Source: a bacterium (lineage in GTDB: Bacteria; SAR324; XYD2-FULL-50-16). Taken from it: DNA of 64,000 nt. Each line of letters starts with the position of its first letter. Position 1 is the first letter of the stretch. The translations under genes and the position numbers were made by a program. The DNA lies in assembly GCA_024275165.1 (NCBI GenBank), contig JAJRZQ010000025.1, forward strand, positions 1 through 64,000, given 5' to 3'. Below, one piece after another: positions 43,527-52,061 of the stretch. The notes below the pieces were generated by a model. It was given only the letters and a program-made list of their open reading frames with translations. It did no database searches and was not told where the DNA came from.

Positions 43527-44795
43527 TTATCCCTCTTTCATCCCCTCCACGGCGGGCTTTAAGGCCAAGCTCCCTTGATAAAAGAGGTGCCAGGCAAAGG
43601 GACTCTTTTTTAAACCGAGGTCTTTGATGCGAAAGGCGACCTTGCCTCGCTGTTCTAAATACTTGCCAAAAAACCTCAAGTAAGGGGCATGGGGGCTTTT
43701 TTTCAAGCGAGCGAGTTTTTTCTTCGCGGTCTTAAAGTCACGCCGAACCAGATTATCTAAAACTTGATTTGCGAGGCTCCCCTTTTTAAACCCCCATACT
43801 CGATACGATTCGCCCCGTAGATAATAATAAAGCTCTAGACTGGCAAAATCAAAGTTTTCGCTATTTAAGGCCTGATCCAAGCTCAGTCGGGCCTTGGCCG
43901 GATCGGAATGAAGCTGCACATAAGCCAGCTTGGTGAGCAACACCGCTTGGCCCGGACTTTTTTCCAAGGCCTGTTGGTAGGCGATTTCCGCTTTTTGGTA
44001 TTGGCCTAAGTCTTCTAAAGCTTGGGCCCGTACCTCATAAAGGGGTTCTTCTTGCGGGGCCAAGCGGATCGCTTGGTCAATGAGGGCCAAGGCTTTTTTG
44101 CTCTTTCCTTGTTGCAGCATGATAAACGACTTTCTGGCCAAGGGCCAATAATTACCCGGCTGCCGGGCAATCATTTGATCCAAAAGAAACAAGGCCTTGG
44201 TCCACTTTTTCTGCTCCACCCGCAAGTCGACCATATAAGCCAGGGTGCGAGCGGAATCAGGGTCGGCAATGAGGGCTTGATTTAAGTAATCCTCCGCGGA
44301 CTTCAGCTGATCTATTCTTAAATAAAGCGTACCGAGCTTGCTCAAAAGAAAGGCATTGGTCTTGTCTCCCCGCAAAGCGGTTTGATAGGCCCTCAAGGCT
44401 TCGTTTATCTTGCCTCTTTTTTCCAAGAGCAGGCCGTACTCCACCATCAGCATGGGGTTGCCGGGGCTGATCTTCAACCCCTCGACAATCACTCGCTCCG
44501 CTTCAAAGGTATCCCCTTGTTGATTGTAATACTTTGCCAAAGAGCCATAAACCAGCATCTCGGCGCTGCCCTGTCCGCGCAAAATCTCCATCTGCGCAAT
44601 CGCCTTGTTCAGCTTGCCTTGGGTTAGAAAAATTCGGGCAACCGTCAAACGGGCACTTTGGTTTTTTGGTTCTGTTGCCAACCCCTTTAGGTAATGAGGA
44701 ACAGCGCCAGGTAAGTTTCGTTCGCTCATGAGGGTCGCGGCAAGCCGAAAATGCAGGGTCGCGTTGTCGGGGTTGGCGTTTAAGCTTTTTTGCAA
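43527..44795 (-). CDS. TPR protein, middle segment (second piece of an interrupted gene)
   Basis: 422 codons of consecutive tetratricopeptide repeats (KAIAQMEILRGQGSAEMLVY, EALRAYQTALRGDKTN, KAEIAYQQALEKSPGQ). The last 100 residues are less repetitive. The upstream in-frame TAA (44808-44810) falls exactly inside a TPR helix: GRLE-stop-SKKLLQKSLNANP keeps the canonical G-to-P spacing of 18 positions if the stop counts as one residue. No ribosome binding site precedes the TTG at 44795. The piece is most simply the middle of a single large TPR lipoprotein. Confidence 0.7.
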   Translation of the reverse strand: MQKSLNANPDNATLHFRLAATLMSERNLPGAVPHYLKGLATEPKNQSARLTVARIFLTQGKLNKAIAQMEILRGQGSAEMLVYGSLAKYYNQQGDTFEAERVIVEGLKISPGNPMLMVEYGLLLEKRGKINEALRAYQTALRGDKTNAFLLSKLGTLYLRIDQLKSAEDYLNQALIADPDSARTLAYMVDLRVEQKKWTKALFLLDQMIARQPGNYWPLARKSFIMLQQGKSKKALALIDQAIRLAPQEEPLYEVRAQALEDLGQYQKAEIAYQQALEKSPGQAVLLTKLAYVQLHSDPAKARLSLDQALNSENFDFASLELYYYLRGESYRVWGFKKGSLANQVLDNLVRRDFKTAKKKLARLKKSPHAPYLRFFGKYLEQRGKVAFRIKDLGLKKSPFAWHLFYQGSLALKPAVEGMKEG

Positions 44796-44807
44796 CAGCT
44801 TTTTGCT

Positions 44808-45614
44808 TTATTCCAAGCGACCGGTTTCTAAATAAAGAATGCTCAAGTAACTCGCGTACCAGGGTTCTTGAGGGAATTCGTTCACCTTTTGCAGTAATTT
44901 TTCCTCCAGGGCTTTTCGCTGCCCTGAATAGTACAGTATTTCCAAGTAAAGCTGTTGGTATTGGAGTTTATCCCCCGCCAGGGCCAAAAGTCGTTTTCCC
45001 GTTTTCATCGCTTTATCCCACCGCTTCAATTGAAATTCGATGCGGAGCTTTAAAAAGAGGGCCTCTGGTTTATCGGGGCGATGCGTCAGAGCTTCGGATA
45101 AAATCTCATAAGAAGAGTAGATATTTTTTTCCTTGAGCCGAATCAGGGCCAAGCTCCAGAGTAACTCAAAGCTGCGATAGTCCGTTTTTTGATACACCCG
45201 TTCCAAGTCTTCCTTAGCCGATACATGATACCCCAATTCCGTTAAGAAAAGGCCGCGGGCAACCAGCAAGCTCGGCACTTTTGGGTGGGCTTGAATTTGC
45301 TCGCTTATCTGATCCAAGGCTTTTTGCGCTTGCCCTTGATCCTTTAATATTTTTGCCCAAATGACCCACAGGTTGGGTTGGTCGGGGTCTTGGGTCAAGG
45401 CGGCCTCGATTTCGCTGCGGGCTTGCTCTAATTGATGGGTCTCAATCTTTTGGAGTACCTGGGCAAAAAAATCCGCTTGCGCCTTGCTGGTCTTTTTGCC
45501 GGCCAAGGCCGCGGGCGAGCGGGGCCAATGGGAAAGATCCCGCGAGGGTTGACTGGAGGAACAGCCGATAACAGTGAAGAGGAGAAGGAAAAAAAGGCAG
45601 GCATGTTTGAACAT
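44808..45614 (-). CDS. TPR lipoprotein, N-terminal segment (first piece of an interrupted gene)
   Basis: The 268-residue frame begins with a lipoprotein signal peptide ending in a lipobox (FTVIGCSSS, acylated Cys18). TPR repeats follow from about residue 50 (QARSEIEAALTQDPDQPNLW, KALDQISEQIQAHPKVP). It is exported and probably membrane-anchored. The frame ends at TAA in mid-repeat (GRLE-stop) and continues in phase downstream. It is the first gene of the run TPR-glgP-mlaEFD-LytM. The 170 bp upstream to 45785 holds no feature I can name. Confidence 0.75.
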   Translation of the reverse strand: MFKHACLFFLLLFTVIGCSSSQPSRDLSHWPRSPAALAGKKTSKAQADFFAQVLQKIETHQLEQARSEIEAALTQDPDQPNLWVIWAKILKDQGQAQKALDQISEQIQAHPKVPSLLVARGLFLTELGYHVSAKEDLERVYQKTDYRSFELLWSLALIRLKEKNIYSSYEILSEALTHRPDKPEALFLKLRIEFQLKRWDKAMKTGKRLLALAGDKLQYQQLYLEILYYSGQRKALEEKLLQKVNEFPQEPWYASYLSILYLETGRLE

Positions 45615-45784
45615 AATCCAAAAGCGGAATAGTAAAGGTTTTAGTTTAAAGCAATTGGAATAAAAGGAGTAGCGCTTTTTCGGCTCCGGGCGCAGGTTGA
45701 AAAATCGCGAAGTCGCGGCGACTAGCTTAGAGGGACCGCAAAAATTCTGGCCCAGGCAAAAGCGTTTTCAAAAAAAACGGGCTC

Positions 45785-46720
45785 CTAAAAAATAAAATGT
45801 CGCTCTGGGATCAGTTCGAGGGTTTGCCCGGAAGAATTTTTAACCACCCGCAATTTAAAGAGCCTGCCTAGAGCTTGCGTGGGCTCCAATTCGGTAAAGG
45901 TCATCTCTAGGTTCTCATGCAAAAAGTGCGTCTCCACCACGGGATGGGTCATGTCTTGAAAGTAAATTTGAGCTAAAACAGGGTCGAGGAGTTGAGTTTT
46001 TAAAACTTCCGCGTCATCGGCTAGGGGCACTTCGGAGATGGTTGGATCAAAGCCGTTCCACCAGCTAAAGTGGGTGATTTGATATTGGTCATTTTGTCTC
46101 AAGCTGACAAGCCAGCGGGTTTGGGCAAAATTGACGGGGCTGATGCGCACCGATTTGTTTCCCTTAAAGGCTTGGGGCAGGGTGGCATAGATGATGCCTT
46201 GCATGGCCCCTTGGAGTAAAATCAAGAGGGCCACCCCGCTCAACCCGTAGCGGCTCACTTGGTTCCAACTCAGGCCAAACCAGCGTTTCGCCGGCAAAAG
46301 CAATGACCCCAGCAACAAAAACAGGCTGTAGCCCGTCAACACCCAGCCTAAATGAAAAGCGAAGTTCGACCAAGGAGTTAAAAAACTCACCTTTTCCGTG
46401 CTGATTATCGTCAACAGGGCATAAGTCAATAACCCTAAGAGCGGTAAAAAGCGTTTTAAGGCTCTTTTTCCATCCCGAAAATAAACCCAATGGATTAAAG
46501 CGACCAAGGCCCAGAGTAGGGTTTGATAGCTCATACTGTGAAAAAATTGGAGACCCAGCCCCATGCTGGCTTCCCCCAGGCGATAGGCCCACCCGTAATC
46601 CAGCAGGGGTAAAAAAGCGCCAAGGGCCACCCAAAAGCAGTCCCGCTTTGTCCAGCCAAAGTTTTTTGCCCAGAGCCCGTAGGCCAACCAGACAACCAGA
46701 ATGGAGATCAGAGAGTTCAA
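45785..46720 (-). CDS. DUF457-like (YdjM-type) membrane-bound putative hydrolase
   Basis: Starts at TTG 46720, overlapping the tkt stop (TTGA). The 311-residue protein has about five N-terminal membrane segments with the family-like [12 protein letters not shown] and [19 protein letters not shown] motifs. Acidic and His residues sit at the membrane edge, as in the DUF457/YdjM putative metal-dependent hydrolases. A soluble C-terminal half of about 130 residues with beta-strand character follows. The enzymatic activity of this family is not firmly established. Confidence 0.7.
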   Translation of the reverse strand: MNSLISILVVWLAYGLWAKNFGWTKRDCFWVALGAFLPLLDYGWAYRLGEASMGLGLQFFHSMSYQTLLWALVALIHWVYFRDGKRALKRFLPLLGLLTYALLTIISTEKVSFLTPWSNFAFHLGWVLTGYSLFLLLGSLLLPAKRWFGLSWNQVSRYGLSGVALLILLQGAMQGIIYATLPQAFKGNKSVRISPVNFAQTRWLVSLRQNDQYQITHFSWWNGFDPTISEVPLADDAEVLKTQLLDPVLAQIYFQDMTHPVVETHFLHENLEMTFTELEPTQALGRLFKLRVVKNSSGQTLELIPERHFIF

Positions 46721-48708
46721 GCGCTTACCATCTCTTGAGCGGCCCTAACCACCGCCTCGACCGTGATGCCAAAATGTTGGAACAAATCCGCTGCCGGCGC
46801 CGAGGCCCCAAAGGATCGCATCCCGATAAAACGACCCTGTTCCCCTATATAGCCTTCCCAGCCGCGGATTAAGCCCGCCTCGATTACAATGCGCTGTTTG
46901 CAAGATGGAGGTACGACCTGAGCTTGATATTGTTTTTCTTGCGCCTCAAAGAGCTCAACAGAGGGCAAACTTACCACCCGGGCAGGAGTTCCCGCCTGAT
47001 CCAATCGCTTTTGCGCCTCTAAGGCGAGGCTCACCTCCGACCCCGTTGCCAGCAACAAAACCTGAAAATCTTGGCGGTCGCTCAAGATATATCCGCCTCG
47101 AGCGACCCCTTGGGTGGCGCTGCCCAATTTTGTTTGATCCAGTACGGGCAAACCCTGACGGCTCAAGGCTAGGCAGACCGGGCCTTGGTGATTCAAGGCA
47201 AAGCGCCAGGCCTCACGGGTTTCATAAGCGTCGGCAGGGCGAAAGCTCACCAAACCGGGCAAAGCGCGCAGGTAACCGACCTGCTCGATCGGTTGGTGGG
47301 TGGGGCCGTCTTCCCCTAGGCCAATGGAGTCATGGGTAAAGATAAAAATCCCCGGGTACTTTGATAAAGCGGCGACCCGCAAACTGGGCAAAAGGTAATC
47401 GGAAAAACTTAAAAAAGTGGCTCCATAGGCCTTCAGCATCTTAGAAAGACCGATTCCGTTGATAATGGCCCCCATGGCATGCTCTCGCACTCCAAAACGC
47501 AGATAACGGCCTTGAGGCTCTTGGGCGTTAAAGTCTTCTGCCCCGGGAAAGTGGGTGTTGTTAGAAGGGGTTAAATCCGCTGAGCCGCCCATAAAGTTCG
47601 GGCTTTTCGGCATCACCGCCGCTAAGACATGACCCGAGGCTTGGCGCGTGGCGATTTTTTCTCCAACTTTAAATTCCAACTGATCGAGTAAGGAAACATC
47701 CCATTGATTTTTTTCAGCCTCCTTAAAGGCCTTTGCCAAATCCGGGTGCGCCTGGGCATAAGCTGCAAAAAGTTGATTCCAATCCGCTTCTTCTTTGGCC
47801 CAAGCAGCTTGCAGGCGGCTAAAATGCTCGTACACCTCGCTGGGAACCTCAAAGGGGCTGTAGGGCCAGTTCAAGGCCTTGCGAGTGGCCTCCATCCCGT
47901 CACCCAAGGGGGAACCATGCGCCCCTGAACTGTCTTGTTTCGGACTGCCAAAACCAATGATGCTTTGAATCTTGATCAGGGCGGGTTTATTTTGCGCCTT
48001 TGCCTGGGCAATGGCTTGATCCAGCCCATCCAAATCATGCCCGTCCCCCTGAAGGCTTTGGCAAAACCAACCATAGGCCTCGTAACGCTGGACGACATCT
48101 TCAGAAAAGCTCAACCGGGTACGCCCATCAATGGTGATCTGGTTGTCATCATAAAGCACAATCAGATTATTGAGCCCCAAATGCCCCGCGAGGCTGCTCG
48201 CCTCGGCAGAGATCCCTTCTTGCATGCAGCCGTCGCCAACCACCACAAAGATATGATAATCCAAAAGAGGGAACCCGGGCCGATTAAAGCGCGCGGCCAA
48301 ATGCTTTTGCGCGATCGCCATCCCTACAGAGGTGCTCAGCCCCTGCCCCAAAGGGCCGGTGGTCATCTCTACCCCCGCGGTATGGCCGTATTCCGGGTGC
48401 CCCGGGGTTTTAGAGCCCCATTGGCGAAAGGCTTTGAGGTCGTCTAGGCTCAAGTCGTAACCGCTTAAGTGCAGCAGGCTGTACAACAGCGCGCTCCCGT
48501 GCCCGGCGCTTAAGACAAAGCGATCCCTCCCCGCCCAATATGGGTTTTTGGGGCTGTGGCGCAGGTGACGGGCAAACAAGTCATAGGCCATGGGAGCAAA
48601 CCCTAAGGGGAGCCCCGGATGCCCCGACTTCGCTTTTTGAATGGCATCGACAGAAAGAAAGCGAATGGCGTTGATCGACGCCTGATCCAGAGGGCTAAGA
48701 GCTTGCAT
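46717..48708 (-). CDS. tkt: Transketolase
   Basis: Thiamine-diphosphate enzyme of the pentose phosphate pathway moving two-carbon units between sugars. At 663 residues it has the standard length. N-terminal [20 protein letters not shown] and the ThDP motif [20 protein letters not shown] (with the downstream DDNQITIDG) are present. The pyrimidine domain carries the catalytic Glu (VREHAMGAI) and [11 protein letters not shown], followed by the C-terminal regulatory domain. It precedes the DUF457-like gene by overlap and diverges from the nitronate monooxygenase. Confidence 0.97.
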   Translation of the reverse strand: MQALSPLDQASINAIRFLSVDAIQKAKSGHPGLPLGFAPMAYDLFARHLRHSPKNPYWAGRDRFVLSAGHGSALLYSLLHLSGYDLSLDDLKAFRQWGSKTPGHPEYGHTAGVEMTTGPLGQGLSTSVGMAIAQKHLAARFNRPGFPLLDYHIFVVVGDGCMQEGISAEASSLAGHLGLNNLIVLYDDNQITIDGRTRLSFSEDVVQRYEAYGWFCQSLQGDGHDLDGLDQAIAQAKAQNKPALIKIQSIIGFGSPKQDSSGAHGSPLGDGMEATRKALNWPYSPFEVPSEVYEHFSRLQAAWAKEEADWNQLFAAYAQAHPDLAKAFKEAEKNQWDVSLLDQLEFKVGEKIATRQASGHVLAAVMPKSPNFMGGSADLTPSNNTHFPGAEDFNAQEPQGRYLRFGVREHAMGAIINGIGLSKMLKAYGATFLSFSDYLLPSLRVAALSKYPGIFIFTHDSIGLGEDGPTHQPIEQVGYLRALPGLVSFRPADAYETREAWRFALNHQGPVCLALSRQGLPVLDQTKLGSATQGVARGGYILSDRQDFQVLLLATGSEVSLALEAQKRLDQAGTPARVVSLPSVELFEAQEKQYQAQVVPPSCKQRIVIEAGLIRGWEGYIGEQGRFIGMRSFGASAPAADLFQHFGITVEAVVRAAQEMVSA

Positions 48709-48866
48709 GGTAATTTTTATGAAAGATGAAGTCGTTTGGAGTGCTTTGATTTAGTGCGCTAAAAACTGGCTTTTTATGGGCGATTCATTTACAAAGAAAT
48801 ACTTTTCAGTTAATCCTTAATAGATTAGGCCAAATCTTGTTTCTGAGTTCTTTTTTCGCTGATTCA

Positions 48867-48879
48867 TTGAAGTCTTCAA
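48867..48879. promoter_or_regulatory. Short perfect palindrome in the tkt/NMO intergenic region
   Basis: TTGAAG-T-CTTCAA is a 6-1-6 perfect palindrome in the 270-bp divergent region 48709-48978, about 100 bases before the nitronate monooxygenase start. It could be a repressor operator. I see no second copy and no cognate regulator gene nearby. The rest of the region is AT-rich without a convincing promoter. Confidence 0.25.
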
Positions 48880-48978
48880 ACCTCAAAGTAGAGAGAACCC
48901 CGGGCTTGATCAAGTGCTTTTTTAAGGCAGGAAGCCGGAACAAAGTCAGCAGGCCGACCGAACCAATAAAGAATTCCG

Positions 48979-50271
48979 ATGAAGACGAAATTAGACGATT
49001 TCCGCCTCCGCCTAGGCAAGAATGAATATGTACCCATCATGATTGGGGGGATGGGGATGGACATCTCCACCAGCAAACTGGTTTTGGAAGCAGCTCGTTT
49101 AGGCGGGATCGCGCACCTATCCGATGCCTTGATCAGCGCTGTGACCGACCGCCATTTCGGCACCAATTACATTAAAGAGCGGGCGAAAAAATATAAAAAA
49201 GACGCCCATTTGGTCAATAAACTCCACGCTCAGTTTGATCTGGAAGAAACCTATCGAGCCGTTCGCCTTTTAGTGGAAGACACGATGGAAAAAAAGCAGG
49301 GGAAAGGAGGCATTTTCCTCAATATCATGGAAAAACTTTCCATGGCCAATTCCAAAGGCACCATGCAGGCTCGCCTCAACGCCGCCTTAGATGGGGGGAT
49401 TGACGGCATCAGCTTGGCAGCGGGGTTGCATCTAGGTAGTTTGAAACTCATTGAAGACAACCCTCGCTTTCGCCATGTAAAAATCGGCATCATCGTCAGC
49501 AGCGCGCGGGCCTTGAAACTCTTTCTCATGCGGGCCGCCAAAATCGACCGCATGCCGGACTATATTGTGGTCGAGGGGCCCCTGGCCGGGGGGCATTTGG
49601 GCTTTAAAGTCGATAATTGGCAAACCTTTAACCTCAAAGACATCACCATGGAGGTTTTGGCTTATTTAAAAAAAGCGGACCTCAATATTCCCGTTATTCC
49701 CGCAGGGGGGGTTTTCACGGGCCGTGACGCCGTGGACTTTATTGAGCTCGGTGCCTCGGCCGTGCAGGTAGCGACTCGCTTTACCGTTACTCGAGAGGCG
49801 GGGTTTCCCGCCAAAACCCAACAGAGATATTTTAAGATCAAAGAAGAAGAGATTGTGGTCAACCTCTATAGCCCCACGGGCTACCCTATGCGGATGCTCT
49901 ACGACAGTCCCTGCATCGGCACCGGCATGAGACCCCAATGTGAAAACTTAGGTTTTATTTTAGATGATGAAGGCGATTGCAGCTATATCTCTGCCTACAA
50001 CGCCGAGGTGGAGCGTACCGAAGGCAAGGGAAAGCTGGTCGTACCGGAGAAAACCTGCCTTTGCACCTACATGAAAACATATGGAACCTGGACCTGCGGT
50101 CACATGGCTTATCGCTTGAAGGAGACGACAAACCAACTCCCTGACGGGAACTATCAACAATTGACGGTCGCTCAGGTCTGGCACGACTACCTCCACAGTA
50201 CCGACCATACCCATATCAAGCCTCCTCTGCCCAAAGAGGCGCAGATCTTAGATCAGCACCCGGATCGTTGA
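48979..50271 (+). CDS. Nitronate monooxygenase / 2-nitropropane dioxygenase-family flavoprotein
   Basis: The 430-residue protein is an FMN TIM-barrel: PIMIGGMGMDISTSKLVLEA at the start, the substrate/FMN loop with GPLAGGHLGFK (about residues 200-210), IPVIPAGGVFTGRDAVDF and LGASAVQVATRF at the phosphate site. This matches the NMO/2-nitropropane dioxygenase superfamily, which also includes enoyl reductases (FabK/PfaD). After residue 310 it carries six Cys (312, 321, 334, 360, 362, 373), a Cys-rich extension. A bidirectional terminator follows. The substrate is unknown. Confidence 0.85.
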   Translation: MKTKLDDFRLRLGKNEYVPIMIGGMGMDISTSKLVLEAARLGGIAHLSDALISAVTDRHFGTNYIKERAKKYKKDAHLVNKLHAQFDLEETYRAVRLLVEDTMEKKQGKGGIFLNIMEKLSMANSKGTMQARLNAALDGGIDGISLAAGLHLGSLKLIEDNPRFRHVKIGIIVSSARALKLFLMRAAKIDRMPDYIVVEGPLAGGHLGFKVDNWQTFNLKDITMEVLAYLKKADLNIPVIPAGGVFTGRDAVDFIELGASAVQVATRFTVTREAGFPAKTQQRYFKIKEEEIVVNLYSPTGYPMRMLYDSPCIGTGMRPQCENLGFILDDEGDCSYISAYNAEVERTEGKGKLVVPEKTCLCTYMKTYGTWTCGHMAYRLKETTNQLPDGNYQQLTVAQVWHDYLHSTDHTHIKPPLPKEAQILDQHPDR

Positions 50272-50275
50272 GATC

Positions 50276-50307
50276 AAAAAAACCTCCTAAATTTGGAGGT
50301 TTTTTTT
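50276..50307. terminator. Bidirectional intrinsic terminator between NMO and HPP genes
   Basis: AAAAAAACCTCC (50276-50287), loop TAAATTT, GGAGGTTTTTTTT (50295-50307). It forms a perfect stem with T-runs in both orientations, serving both the converging nitronate monooxygenase gene and the NO-reductase operon. Confidence 0.92.
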
Positions 50308-50309
50308 GC

Positions 50310-50849
50310 CTAGAGCCAGTGCTTGGGATAACTTCTCGTATGGGCCAGATTGTTGACCACCAAAGCAACCACCAACATAACCACGGCCCCGCTCAAGGCG
50401 GGGATCAAGGCATAAAGATAGCCCAAGCGGTGAATGGAATCCGACCCCAGCACCGCGATCAAGGCGGTGGCTCCCCCGGGGGGGTGCAGCGTCTTGGTGG
50501 CCTGCATGAGAGCGATGGCTAAAGAAACCGCCAGGGCAGAAGCCAACACAGGCTCAGACCCGAAGAGTTGAAAACAGGTCACCCCCACTAAGGCGGAGAA
50601 AAAATGCCCTCCCAAAAGGTTTCTCGGTTGGGACAAGGGCGCCTCAATCGCCCCGTAGAGCAACACGGCAGAGGCGCCAAAACTCCCGATAATCATTACC
50701 AGGTCGTTGCTGGTCGCCCAATTCCAATGCAAGGCGGCGACACAGGCAATCCCTAAAAAGCTCCCCAACCAGGACCAGAAAATTTCGATTTTAGGGATTC
50801 GCGGGGCACTCCGCCCGACTCCCTTCATTTTTTTTATATACTGCTTCAC
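50310..50849 (-). CDS. HPP-family integral membrane protein (possible nitrite transporter)
   Basis: The 179-residue protein has four to five membrane segments and the name-giving motif HPPGGATALIAVLGSD (about residues 122-137), with SQPRNLLGGHFFSALVG upstream. Plant and cyanobacterial HPP proteins have been reported to transport nitrite; that is family knowledge, not proof here. It lies 22 bases after the small membrane-protein gene and ends at the bidirectional terminator. It is thus the last gene of the NsrR-linked NO-reductase operon, which fits a nitrogen-oxide role. Confidence 0.88.
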   Translation of the reverse strand: MKQYIKKMKGVGRSAPRIPKIEIFWSWLGSFLGIACVAALHWNWATSNDLVMIIGSFGASAVLLYGAIEAPLSQPRNLLGGHFFSALVGVTCFQLFGSEPVLASALAVSLAIALMQATKTLHPPGGATALIAVLGSDSIHRLGYLYALIPALSGAVVMLVVALVVNNLAHTRSYPKHWL

Positions 50850-50871
50850 CTAATTCCTCTTTGCAAATTGC

Positions 50872-51432
50872 CTAGTCCGAGCTCCTCCTCGGCCCCTGAC
50901 GCACCAATAAAACTCCGGTCCAAAAAACCAGAAACATCAAAAAAACTGGGGCCGCCCACAACATAGCGACCCCGGTAGCCTGTTGTTGTTCTAAAGAAAA
51001 GCTCGCGCAAACCTGCACCGATGTTTGACTTAAAATCAACCCGTACATGCTCCACATGGCGATGCCATAGATTGCCGCGGCAATTTGCACGGGAAAGGCC
51101 AAAAGCGGCAAGCTCAAGGCTAGTACCGCCCCAGATATCAAAAGACTCAAATGAGCCAAAAAATCAATCCCCTCTTGGGCTACCGCCAAATCCAAAGAAC
51201 GAGGGACCATCCAAAACAAAACCCCACCCCAGCCTAAAATCAGCAGACCCAAAGCATTGCCCGGCCCCCAAGAGAGGCGCAAAGGGCTGAAACGCACTCC
51301 CACAGCCCCTAAAATGAAAAGCAAGGGGAACTGAATCAGCATCAAGCGACTCATGGAGTCATCCAGGTAGGGATCGAGAGGGGGGAACATCAACAGAGCT
51401 ACGGTTAGCGCCCAAAACAATCGGCGAATCAT
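50872..51432 (-). CDS. Polytopic membrane protein of the NorSY-SenC operon (Orf1-like)
   Basis: The ATG at 51432 overlaps the senC stop (ATGA) and has AAGAGGGG upstream. A longer frame to 51573 would lie within senC. The 186-residue protein has about five membrane helices, few charges and the segment YLDDSMSRLMLIQFPLLF, faintly like CtaG oxidase-assembly proteins. In the described norSY-senC-orf1 clusters of ammonia oxidisers a small membrane protein occupies this same position. An assembly role is likely, but this is inferred from context. Confidence 0.7.
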   Translation of the reverse strand: MIRRLFWALTVALLMFPPLDPYLDDSMSRLMLIQFPLLFILGAVGVRFSPLRLSWGPGNALGLLILGWGGVLFWMVPRSLDLAVAQEGIDFLAHLSLLISGAVLALSLPLLAFPVQIAAAIYGIAMWSMYGLILSQTSVQVCASFSLEQQQATGVAMLWAAPVFLMFLVFWTGVLLVRQGPRRSSD

Positions 51433-52061
51433 AACCCCTCTTCCCGCAAGGCTGCCTGCAACACCTCCCAAGTGGGAACCTCGGCAAAAGATTGCGTGAT
51501 CAACCCTTGGGGGTTGATCAAAAAGGTTCGGTTGGTATGACGAAGCTGACCCTGAAGATCCAACTCGACCCAAGCGCCCATGGCTTTAAGTTGCTCCCAG
51601 TAGGCCTCCAGCCCGATGTCCTGAGGGCTGGCAAGCAGCCATTGCCGAGGCGAGCCATAGCCCTCCCACACCAGACGCAATAGTTTTACTGAATCCTGCT
51701 CCGGGTTTACCGTTAAGGTCAAGAGGGTTAGAGAGGTTTCTTTTTGCTCTTGCAGCTTTTGGTGCAACCCTTGATAAGCTTCGACCGCCAAGGGACAGGA
51801 GACCGAACAAGCGAGAAAACCAATATTCAACAAATAAAAACGGCCTCTCAGTTGATCTAGGCGAAAGCCCCTCCCCTGATGATCCAAAAACCATAAAAGG
51901 GGAGGGAGCCTGGGCAAGGGCTCGGCAGCTTGAAACACAAATTCGTCGGTGGTAAAGGCCTTAAAACCCAAAGTCCACCAAGAAAGCCCCCCCCAGATCA
52001 GCCCTAAGGCAACCAGGGGGGCGGCTCCCAATTTGAAAAAAAGCCCTAGTTGCCTGACCAT
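51429..52061 (-). CDS. senC: SenC/Sco-family copper chaperone of the NO-reductase operon
   Basis: The 210-residue protein has an N-terminal membrane anchor (about residues 10-32) and a thioredoxin-like domain. The copper ligands are C85-x3-C89 (LACSVSCP) and His175 (LRHTNRTF). It starts 16 bases inside the subunit I gene, indicating coupled translation, and overlaps the next gene by ATGA. It would load the CuA centre of the neighbouring subunit II. It is clearly distinct from the Sco at 23383, so each copper system appears to have its own chaperone. Confidence 0.9.
   Translation of the reverse strand: MVRQLGLFFKLGAAPLVALGLIWGGLSWWTLGFKAFTTDEFVFQAAEPLPRLPPLLWFLDHQGRGFRLDQLRGRFYLLNIGFLACSVSCPLAVEAYQGLHQKLQEQKETSLTLLTLTVNPEQDSVKLLRLVWEGYGSPRQWLLASPQDIGLEAYWEQLKAMGAWVELDLQGQLRHTNRTFLINPQGLITQSFAEVPTWEVLQAALREEGL

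Noticed and set aside
36006-45614. Genome-wide stop-codon reassignment (TAA and TAG as sense) to explain the interrupted genes
   Set aside because: TAA and TAG end many intact, normal-length genes in the same window (for example pyk with TAA, leuB with TAG), so they are real terminators here.
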